Below, piece by piece: positions 40,407 to 46,534 of a stretch of 46,534 bases of DNA; position 1 is the first letter of the stretch, and every line of letters starts with the position of its first letter. The stretch covers positions 1 through 46,534 of the forward strand of contig NZ_JAKCNS010000050.1 in NCBI RefSeq assembly GCF_021440345.1, read 5' to 3'. The notes below the pieces were generated by a model. That model saw nothing but the letters and a program-made list of their open reading frames with translations, ran no database searches and was not told where the DNA came from. The stretch comes from Kluyvera intermedia. GTDB lineage: Bacteria; Pseudomonadota; Gammaproteobacteria; Enterobacterales; Enterobacteriaceae. The translations under genes and the position numbers were made by a program.

Positions 40407-41771
40407 ATGAACGATTACAAAATGACGCCCGGTGAGTTGCGCGCCACCTGGGGTTTAGGAACCGTATTTTCTTTGCGTATGCTCGGCATGTTTATGGTTC
40501 TGCCGGTTCTGACCACATACGGCATGGCATTACAGGGCGCTAGCGAAGCGCTAATTGGCCTGGCCATCGGTATTTACGGCCTGGCGCAGGCGGTATTCCA
40601 AATTCCCTTTGGGCTGATCTCTGACCGCATTGGCCGCAAACCGTTAATTATCGGCGGGCTGGCGATATTCGTTTTAGGTAGCGTGATTGCCGCCATGTCC
40701 GAATCTATCTGGGGCATTATTCTTGGCCGCGCACTGCAAGGCTCCGGAGCCATTGCCGCCGCGGTCATGGCGCTGCTATCCGATTTAACTCGCGAGCAAA
40801 ACCGCACCAAAGCGATGGCGTTTATCGGCGTCAGCTTCGGCGTGACCTTTGCCATCGCCATGGTGCTGGGCCCAATCATCACCCATAAGCTGGGGCTGCA
40901 CGCGCTGTTCTGGATGATTGCCGGGCTGGCCACGCTGGGGATTTTGCTGACCATTCTGGTGGTGCCGGACAGCAAAAATCACGTCCTCAACCGCGAATCA
41001 GGGATGGTGAAAGGCTGCTTTAGCAAAGTGCTGATGGAGCCTCGGCTGCTGAAGCTCAACTTCGGCATTATGTGCCTGCATATTCTGCTGATGTCGACCT
41101 TCGTCGCGCTGCCGGGCCAGCTGGAAGCCGCCGGTTTCCCGGCCGCCGAGCACTGGAAGATTTATCTGGTGACGATGCTGGTGTCGTTCATCTCCGTGGT
41201 GCCGTTTATCATTTACGCCGAAGTAAAACGCCGCATGAAGCGCGTTTTCGTGATGTGTATTTCTCTGCTGCTGATTGCTGAAATCGTGCTGTGGGGTTCC
41301 GGCAACGCCTTCTGGGAGCTGGTTATCGGCGTGCAGATTTTCTTCCTCGCGTTCAACCTGATGGAAGCGCTGCTGCCTTCACTTATCAGCAAAGAGTCAC
41401 CGGCGGGATACAAAGGAACGGCGATGGGCATTTACTCCACCAGCCAGTTCCTGGGCGTGGCAATTGGCGGCTCGTTGGGTGGCTGGGTCGATGGTCTGTT
41501 TGATTCGCAAACGGTGTTTCTCGCCGGGGCGCTGCTGGCCACCGTCTGGCTGCTGGTCTCAATGACGATGCAGGAACCGCAGTACGTCAGTAGCCTGCGC
41601 GTAGAAATCCCAAAAGATATCACCGCCGACGATGCGCTACGTGAACGCCTGCTGGCAACCGAGGGTGTCAAAGAAGTGTTAGTGGTGGCGGAAGAGCACT
41701 CGGCTTACGTAAAAATCGACAGCAAAGTGACCAATCGCTTTGAGGTTGAGCAGGCGATCGCCGCTCGGTAA
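40407..41771 (+). CDS. yajR: MFS transporter YajR with C-terminal YAM domain
   Basis: 454 residues, equal to E. coli YajR. Twelve membrane helices with motif A in FGLISDRIGRKP, then a cytosolic ferredoxin-like YAM domain (about residues 388-454; VSSLRVEIP then EEHSAYVKIDSK). It is probably an exporter; the substrate is unknown. The ATG at 40407 is preferred over an in-frame GTG 6 nt upstream because of a TTGAGGTG ribosome site. It follows the accessory block on the same strand but after a strong terminator. Confidence 0.95.
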   Translation: MNDYKMTPGELRATWGLGTVFSLRMLGMFMVLPVLTTYGMALQGASEALIGLAIGIYGLAQAVFQIPFGLISDRIGRKPLIIGGLAIFVLGSVIAAMSESIWGIILGRALQGSGAIAAAVMALLSDLTREQNRTKAMAFIGVSFGVTFAIAMVLGPIITHKLGLHALFWMIAGLATLGILLTILVVPDSKNHVLNRESGMVKGCFSKVLMEPRLLKLNFGIMCLHILLMSTFVALPGQLEAAGFPAAEHWKIYLVTMLVSFISVVPFIIYAEVKRRMKRVFVMCISLLLIAEIVLWGSGNAFWELVIGVQIFFLAFNLMEALLPSLISKESPAGYKGTAMGIYSTSQFLGVAIGGSLGGWVDGLFDSQTVFLAGALLATVWLLVSMTMQEPQYVSSLRVEIPKDITADDALRERLLATEGVKEVLVVAEEHSAYVKIDSKVTNRFEVEQAIAAR

Positions 41772-41776
41772 ACAGA

Positions 41777-41802
41777 ACTGCCCGCATGATCCTGCGGGCA
41801 GT
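41777..41802. terminator. Hairpin between convergent yajR and yajQ
   Basis: ACTGCCCGCA and TGCGGGCAGT form a 10-bp perfect stem with a 6-nt loop. Following T runs are poor in both directions, so it may be a weak bidirectional terminator. Confidence 0.5.
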
Positions 41803-41812
41803 GCTTACGCAA

Positions 41813-42304
41813 TCAGTCGCGGAAGTTTTTGAACTGGAACGGCTGCCCCAGATCGCCGCCGCGTACCAGCGCCATCGCGGCCTGCAGATCGTCGCGTGCC
41901 TTACCGGTTACACGAAGTTCTTCGCCCTGAATCTGCGTCTGGACTTTCAGCTTGCTGTCTTTAATCAGCTTAACGATTTTCTTCTGAACCGCGCTCTCGA
42001 TCCCCTGCTTCAACTTGGCTTCAACGAACCAGGTTTTCCCGCTGTGGACGAAATCTTCTGGCACGTCCAGCGACGTCCCTTCAATGCCGCGTTTGAGCAG
42101 CTTAGCGCGCAGGATATCCAGCAGCTGATTGACCTGGAAGTCAGACTCGCTCAGCACCTTAATCGTCTTATTCGCTTCGTTTAATTCAAAAGTGGCTTCA
42201 ACACCACGAAAGTCAAAGCGTGATTCTACTTCACGGCTCGCGTTATCAACCGCGTTGCGTGCTTCCTGAAGATCGACTTCAGAGACAATATCGAAAGATG
42301 GCAT
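41813..42304 (-). CDS. yajQ: Nucleotide-binding protein YajQ (UPF0234)
   Basis: 163 residues, equal to E. coli YajQ. Two ferredoxin-like domains; starts [11 protein letters not shown] and ends FQFKNFRD, both conserved. YajQ proteins bind nucleotides, and a Xanthomonas member binds cyclic di-GMP. The function in enterics is not settled. A GGGAGGGG ribosome site supports the start at 42304; the longer frame is rejected. Confidence 0.96.
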   Translation of the reverse strand: MPSFDIVSEVDLQEARNAVDNASREVESRFDFRGVEATFELNEANKTIKVLSESDFQVNQLLDILRAKLLKRGIEGTSLDVPEDFVHSGKTWFVEAKLKQGIESAVQKKIVKLIKDSKLKVQTQIQGEELRVTGKARDDLQAAMALVRGGDLGQPFQFKNFRD

Positions 42305-42482
42305 CTTTTCCCCTCCCATAGTTTCGTTTGCGTTGCATAATACCTGCAACGCGGCATAACTCAACTTGTTATCCCCGACAGCAGAGTTGATAGCGCTATA
42401 CTCACACTATGGCATGATAGCCAGCGTGAAGTATGACATACCCGCTACATCTGGTGTGGTAAGAAGACGGTCAGGAGGATGT

Positions 42483-43394
42483 TTGAAAATTACGGTATTG
42501 GGATGTGGCGCGCTAGGCCAGCTATGGATGACGGCGCTCCACAAAAAAGGATTTGAAGTACAAGGCTGGTTACGCGTACCTCAGCCCTACTGTAGCGTCA
42601 ATTTGTTAGAGCTGGACGGCACCATTTTTAATCAGTCTCTTATCGCCAACGATCCCGATTTTCTGGCGCAAAGCGATCTCCTGCTGGTGACTCTTAAAGC
42701 TTGGCAGGTTTCCGACGCGGTCAGAAGCCTGGCGGCCCGCCTCCCGGCGACTACGCCGATCCTGCTGATTCATAACGGCATGGGTACGCTGAATGAACTG
42801 AATGACCTTCAGCAACCGATTCTGCTCGGGGCAACCACTCAGGCCGCGCGTCGCGACGGTAACGTGATTGTTCATGTCGCCAACGGGACAACCCACATCG
42901 GCCCAGGAAAACGCTATGACGAAGACTACAGCCAGCTTGCGGAAACGCTGCAAGAGGTGCTGCCGGACGTCGCCTGGCACGACAGCATTCATTCCGCCAT
43001 GTGGCGCAAGCTTGCCGTTAACTGCGTTATCAACCCACTCACCGCGCTGATGGACTGTAAGAACGGCGATTTACGCGATCATCAGGAAGAGATAGCCCAC
43101 ATCTGCGAAGAGGTGGCGATGACCATGACGCGGGAAGGATTTCATACCTCGCCGGAAAGTCTGTTATTTTATGTTAACCAGGTGATTGACCTGACAGCGG
43201 AAAATATCTCTTCCATGCTGCAGGACATCCGCGCACTTCGGCATACGGAAATCGACTATATCACCGGTTTTCTGCTCAAACGCGCGCGGGCGCACGGCAT
43301 TCCGGTGCCGGAAAATACCCGCCTGTATGAACTGGTTAAACGTAAGGAGAGTGAATATGAGCGCGTCGGCACTGATTTGCCTCGCTCCTGGTAG
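42483..43394 (+). CDS. panE: 2-dehydropantoate 2-reductase PanE
   Basis: NADPH-dependent reductase making pantoate for coenzyme A synthesis, 303 residues as in E. coli. The Rossmann motif is GCGALGQLW (residues 7-15). The catalytic Lys lies in [16 protein letters not shown]. The start codon is TTG at 42483: the protein-coding match begins at KITVLGCG, and AGGAGG lies a few bases upstream. A TATACT -10-like box lies at 42397-42402. The final 38 nt overlap yajL. An ATG at 42479 is in another frame. Confidence 0.93.
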   Translation: MKITVLGCGALGQLWMTALHKKGFEVQGWLRVPQPYCSVNLLELDGTIFNQSLIANDPDFLAQSDLLLVTLKAWQVSDAVRSLAARLPATTPILLIHNGMGTLNELNDLQQPILLGATTQAARRDGNVIVHVANGTTHIGPGKRYDEDYSQLAETLQEVLPDVAWHDSIHSAMWRKLAVNCVINPLTALMDCKNGDLRDHQEEIAHICEEVAMTMTREGFHTSPESLLFYVNQVIDLTAENISSMLQDIRALRHTEIDYITGFLLKRARAHGIPVPENTRLYELVKRKESEYERVGTDLPRSW

Positions 43395-43950
43395 TGAAGA
43401 GATGGAAGCGGTCACCACTATCGATTTGTTAGTGCGTGGCGGAATCCAGGTCACTACCGCCAGCGTCGCAAGCGATGGCAATTTGACGATTACCTGTTCG
43501 CGCGGCGTTAAGCTGCTGGCCGATGCCCCGTTGGTTGAAGTCGCCGACGGTGATTTCGATATCATCATCCTGCCGGGCGGAATTAAGGGAGCGGAATGCT
43601 TCCGCGACAGCCCGCTGCTGGTCGAGACGGTGAGACAGTTTCACCTCTCCGGACGCATTGTCGCCGCTATTTGTGCGGCCGCCGCCACCGTATTGGTCCC
43701 GCACGACCTCTTCCCGATTGGCAACATGACCGGCTTCCCGGCGCTGAAAGATCAGATTCCAGAAGGCCAGTGGCAGGATAAGCGCGTGGTCTGGGACCCG
43801 CGCGTTAACCTGCTGACCAGCCAGGGGCCAGGCACCGCTATCGATTTCGGTCTGAAGATTGTCGACCTGCTGGTCGGGCGTGAAAAAGCCTATGAAATCT
43901 CTACACAGCTGGTGATGGCGGCGGGGATTTATAACCACTACGAAGCGTAG
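43357..43950 (+). CDS. yajL: DJ-1/PfpI family protein deglycase/chaperone YajL
   Basis: 197 residues. The nucleophile is Cys106 in [10 protein letters not shown], supported by Glu14/Glu15 in PGSEEMEA as in DJ-1. YajL protects proteins against oxidative and dicarbonyl stress; the deglycase activity is debated. E. coli has Pro three residues after the Cys where this protein has Ala. The start at [12 protein letters not shown] follows AAGGAGAG and lies inside the panE end, so the two are coupled. It ends at a bidirectional terminator. Confidence 0.95.
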   Translation: MSASALICLAPGSEEMEAVTTIDLLVRGGIQVTTASVASDGNLTITCSRGVKLLADAPLVEVADGDFDIIILPGGIKGAECFRDSPLLVETVRQFHLSGRIVAAICAAAATVLVPHDLFPIGNMTGFPALKDQIPEGQWQDKRVVWDPRVNLLTSQGPGTAIDFGLKIVDLLVGREKAYEISTQLVMAAGIYNHYEA

Positions 43951-43969
43951 TTCTGCGCTCGCAGGCAAT

Positions 43970-43996
43970 AAAAAACCCGGCAATGCCGGGTTTTTT
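43970..43996. terminator. Bidirectional terminator between yajL and thiI
   Basis: CCCGGC-AAT-GCCGGG stem flanked by an A run and a T run, between convergent yajL and thiI. Confidence 0.92.
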
Positions 43997-44013
43997 AGTA
44001 TGCAGATTCACGC

Positions 44014-45462
44014 CTACGGACGGTAAACCTTTACGTTGGCAAAGCCCTGCTCACGCAGATACAGCGCCTGCAGACGGCTCATCACGCCGCGCTCACACCA
44101 CAGCAGATAGGTTTTGCTCTGGTCGAGATCGCCAAACTTGGTGCTCAGCTTGTAGAACGGCAGTGACGCCACTTCCACGCCTTCCACTTTCAGCGGCTTG
44201 TCGTCCTGCTCGTCAATCGAGCGGATATCCAGAATCACGTCGTTTTCAGCGAAACCGCTCACGGTTTCCACTTCCACCACTTCCTGCTGGGTCTGCTGGG
44301 CGATATCGCGAATGTCGACGTTGTTCGCTTCGGCAACCACTTTATCCAGAATGCTGAAATCAAAGTTGGCTTCTTCGGCTTCGATCTTCGCCTTCACCGC
44401 TTTGATGGTTGGGCTTTTCGAGATAACGCCGCAGTATTCCGGCATGGTACGGGCAAAATCTTCGGTGCCAATTTCACGCGCCAGATCGATGATGTGCTCT
44501 TTGTCGTGCGAGATCAGCGGACGCAGAATCAGGGTGTCAGAGACGTTGTCGATAAGACGCAGGTTGGTCAGCGTCTGGCTGGACACCTGGCCCAGCGCTT
44601 CGCCGGTCACCAGCGCCTGCACGCCGTAGCGTTCAGCCACCTGGGATGCCGCGCGGACCATCATGCGCTTAAGCACCACGCCCATCTGGCCGTCTTCCAC
44701 TTTCTCGAGGATTTCGCCAACCACAGGTTCGAAGTTGATCGCCACGAAGCGTACGCGGTGAGAACTGCCAAAGCGGTTCCACAGATAGTGAGCGACCTGG
44801 CGAACGCCGATTTCATGGGCCGCACCGCCGAGGTTGAAGAAGCAGTAGTGCACGCGGCAGCCGCGACGCATCAGCATATAGCTGGAGACGCCGGAGTCGA
44901 ACCCGCCGGAGATCAGCGACAGAACGTCTTCCTGAGTCCCGATAGGGAAACCGCCGATGCCCTCATAACGCCCTTTCACCAGCAGCAGGCGATCGTTTTC
45001 GATTTCGAGGTTAACCGTCACATCCGGGTTGGTCAGCTTCACGCGCGCCGTTTCGATGTGCTGGTTCAGACCGCCGCCAACGTAACGTTCTACTTCGATA
45101 GAAGTGAACTCATGCTTACCGCGACGTTTAACGCGTACGCAGAAGGATTTGCCTTCCAGCGCTTCGCGCCACAGCGGCAGCGTCTGCTCAAAGATATTGT
45201 GCAGCGAGGTAAACGGAACGTCTTCCACTTCCAGAATATGGTGAATACCGGGGATACGCGTCAACGCGTCGCGGAGGATCTCTCGTTTGTCTTCATCTTT
45301 GGAACGCACTTCGATGTGGTCCCAGTGGCGAACGACAGCGAGCGTTTCATCGTGATTTTTAAGAACGTTACGAATGTTACCGGTTAAAATTTTAATAAAG
45401 CGCAAACGCACAGTTTGGCTTTTGATGGTGATTTCCGGGAACAATTTAATGATAAACTTCAT
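44014..45462 (-). CDS. thiI: tRNA 4-thiouridine and thiazole sulfurtransferase ThiI
   Basis: 482 residues as in E. coli. N-terminal ferredoxin-like and THUMP domains (about 1-165) bind tRNA. The PP-loop [11 protein letters not shown] activates U8 for thiolation. The C-terminal rhodanese domain carries the persulfide Cys456 in [11 protein letters not shown]. It makes 4-thiouridine in tRNA and supplies sulfur for the thiamine thiazole. The start at [10 protein letters not shown] is conserved; the 123-nt open extension is not. Divergent from xseB across 199 bp. Confidence 0.97.
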   Translation of the reverse strand: MKFIIKLFPEITIKSQTVRLRFIKILTGNIRNVLKNHDETLAVVRHWDHIEVRSKDEDKREILRDALTRIPGIHHILEVEDVPFTSLHNIFEQTLPLWREALEGKSFCVRVKRRGKHEFTSIEVERYVGGGLNQHIETARVKLTNPDVTVNLEIENDRLLLVKGRYEGIGGFPIGTQEDVLSLISGGFDSGVSSYMLMRRGCRVHYCFFNLGGAAHEIGVRQVAHYLWNRFGSSHRVRFVAINFEPVVGEILEKVEDGQMGVVLKRMMVRAASQVAERYGVQALVTGEALGQVSSQTLTNLRLIDNVSDTLILRPLISHDKEHIIDLAREIGTEDFARTMPEYCGVISKSPTIKAVKAKIEAEEANFDFSILDKVVAEANNVDIRDIAQQTQQEVVEVETVSGFAENDVILDIRSIDEQDDKPLKVEGVEVASLPFYKLSTKFGDLDQSKTYLLWCERGVMSRLQALYLREQGFANVKVYRP

Positions 45463-45661
45463 GGCGGCAATGGTTCGTTGGCAAGCCCGACGGGGCTTTA
45501 GGCAAAAAGATGTATCGCAGTGCACCATTCTTACCGAGGGAGCCTGCGTCCAGGTCGCGAAGTATACCATCATCCCGCTTACCATTGCGTGTTATTTGCT
45601 TCACGCCCAGACTCCGTTACCATAGACGCAGTCGCGACATAACAAGAGCCAAAAATTCACT

Positions 45662-45904
45662 ATGCCAAAGAAAAATGAAGCCCCGGCCAGTTTTGAAACC
45701 GCATTAACCGAGCTGGAGCAGATTGTTAACCGTCTCGAGAGCGGCTCCCTGCCGCTGGAAGAGGCGTTAAACGAATTTGAACGTGGCGTGCAGCTGGCAC
45801 GTCAGGGGCAGACGAAACTGCAGCAAGCGGAACAGCGCGTGCAGATCCTGCTGGCCGATAACGAAGACGCACCTTTAACGCCTTTCACCCCGGACGCCGA
45901 ATAA
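45662..45904 (+). CDS. xseB: Exodeoxyribonuclease VII small subunit
   Basis: 80 residues; helical hairpin protein that forms ExoVII with XseA and degrades single-stranded DNA. The [20 protein letters not shown] core is characteristic. It is the first gene of the xseB-ispA(-dxs) operon; ispA starts one base after its stop codon. Confidence 0.97.
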   Translation: MPKKNEAPASFETALTELEQIVNRLESGSLPLEEALNEFERGVQLARQGQTKLQQAEQRVQILLADNEDAPLTPFTPDAE

Positions 45905-45905
45905 A

Positions 45906-46534
45906 ATGGATTTCTCGCAACAGCTCAATGCCTGCGTAGAACAGGCAAACGACGCGCTGCGCCGTTTTATCGCTCCGCTGCCGTTTCAGAACACTCCACT
46001 GGTTAACGCCATGCAGTATGGCGCACTATTAGGCGGTAAACGCCTGCGCCCGTTCCTGGTGTACGCCACTGGGAAAATGTTCGGCGTCAGCACCACGACG
46101 CTGGATGCCCCAGCCGCTGCGGTGGAGTGTATTCACGCCTATTCGCTGATGCATGACGATCTGCCGGCAATGGACGATGACGATCTGCGCCGCGGCCAGC
46201 CAACCTGCCACATCAAATTTGGCGAGGCGAGCGCAATTTTGGCCGGTGACGCGCTGCAAACGCTGGCGTTCTCTATACTCAGTGATGCACCGATGACCGA
46301 AGTCTCCGACCGCGATCGCCTGGCGATGCTGTCAGAGCTGGCTACCGCCAGCGGCGTAGCGGGAATGTGCGGCGGCCAGGCGCTGGATCTGGAAGCCGAA
46401 GGGCAACAGGTTAATCTGGAAATGCTGGAGCGCATTCACCGCCATAAAACCGGTGCGCTAATTCGTGCTGCCGTTCGTCTGGGTGCGCTGAGCGCCGGGG
46501 AACAGGGGCGCGCAGCGCGGCCATTTCTGGATAA
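45906..46534 (+). CDS. ispA: Farnesyl diphosphate synthase (partial, runs off the window)
   Basis: The first 209 codons are present and the 3' end lies outside the window. The protein begins MDFSQQLNACVEQANDAL. The first aspartate-rich motif is DDLPAMDDDD in a HAYSLMHDDL context, and MCGGQALDLEAEG follows. It condenses isopentenyl diphosphate with dimethylallyl and geranyl diphosphates, giving farnesyl diphosphate for quinones, undecaprenyl phosphate and heme O. The second aspartate motif is beyond the end. Confidence 0.96.
   Translation, partial: MDFSQQLNACVEQANDALRRFIAPLPFQNTPLVNAMQYGALLGGKRLRPFLVYATGKMFGVSTTTLDAPAAAVECIHAYSLMHDDLPAMDDDDLRRGQPTCHIKFGEASAILAGDALQTLAFSILSDAPMTEVSDRDRLAMLSELATASGVAGMCGGQALDLEAEGQQVNLEMLERIHRHKTGALIRAAVRLGALSAGEQGRAARPFLD

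Noticed and set aside
44494-45387. 297-codon open frame antisense to thiI
   Set aside because: Shadow of thiI with no ribosome site and no recognisable domain.

Overview
The window is a chromosomal segment from an enteric bacterium (order Enterobacterales, family Enterobacteriaceae). Most protein sequences and the gene order (ffs-atl-ybaY-tesB-amtB-glnK-mdlBA-decR ... cof-ybaE-queC-fadM-ybaV-ppiD-hupB-lon-clpX-clpP-tig-bolA-yajG-ampG-cyoABCDE ... yajR-yajQ-panE-yajL-thiI-xseB-ispA) match what I know of Escherichia coli. Two differences point to another genus, most likely of the Klebsiella/Raoultella/Enterobacter type: a Salmonella-type cysteine desulfhydrase gene (cdsH) beside decR, and an 8.7-kb catabolic block between cyoE and yajR. 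Two ERIC repeats fit the same group. I cannot fix the species from the sequence alone.

Layout. 1-2.6 kb: 4.5S RNA, the alkyltransferase-like repair protein, a lipoprotein and acyl-CoA thioesterase II. 2.7-4.6 kb: the nitrogen-regulated glnK-amtB operon with a near-consensus sigma-54 promoter and an NtrC site that coincides with the mdlAB terminator. 4.6-9.8 kb: a heterodimeric ABC exporter (mdlAB), the Lrp-type regulator decR and divergent cdsH. 9.8-16.4 kb: cof, ybaE, queC, fadM, ybaV, ppiD. 16.5-23.8 kb: the HU/protein-quality-control group hupB, lon, clpX, clpP, tig and bolA, with visible heat-shock promoters before lon and clpP. 24.1-31.5 kb: yajG-ampG and the cytochrome bo3 operon cyoABCDE. 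40.4-46.5 kb: yajR, yajQ, panE, yajL, thiI, xseB and the start of ispA.

The unusual part is 31.5-40.3 kb. A divergent IclR-type regulator of the PcaR/PcaU/PobR kind faces seven co-directional, mostly overlapping genes. They encode a shikimate-dehydrogenase-like enzyme, two 564-residue KstD-like flavoproteins flanking a NIPSNAP protein, a xylose-isomerase-like TIM barrel, an aromatic-acid:H+ symporter (AAHS family) and a Gfo/Idh/MocA dehydrogenase. My reading is a pathway that takes up an alicyclic or hydroaromatic carboxylic acid, oxidises ring hydroxyls, and desaturates the ring stepwise to an aromatic acid. That is logically like the two-desaturase conversion of 4-oxocyclohexanecarboxylate to 4-hydroxybenzoate, or like quinate/shikimate catabolism. 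The regulator-operator architecture supports the aromatic-acid link. The true substrate is not visible in the sequence, and no ring-cleavage genes lie in the window.

Other structure: both ERIC elements sit between a likely promoter and the start codon of an acyl-CoA thioesterase gene (tesB and fadM), in the same orientation relative to the gene. No tRNA, rRNA, CRISPR array, insertion sequence, phage gene or integrase was seen.
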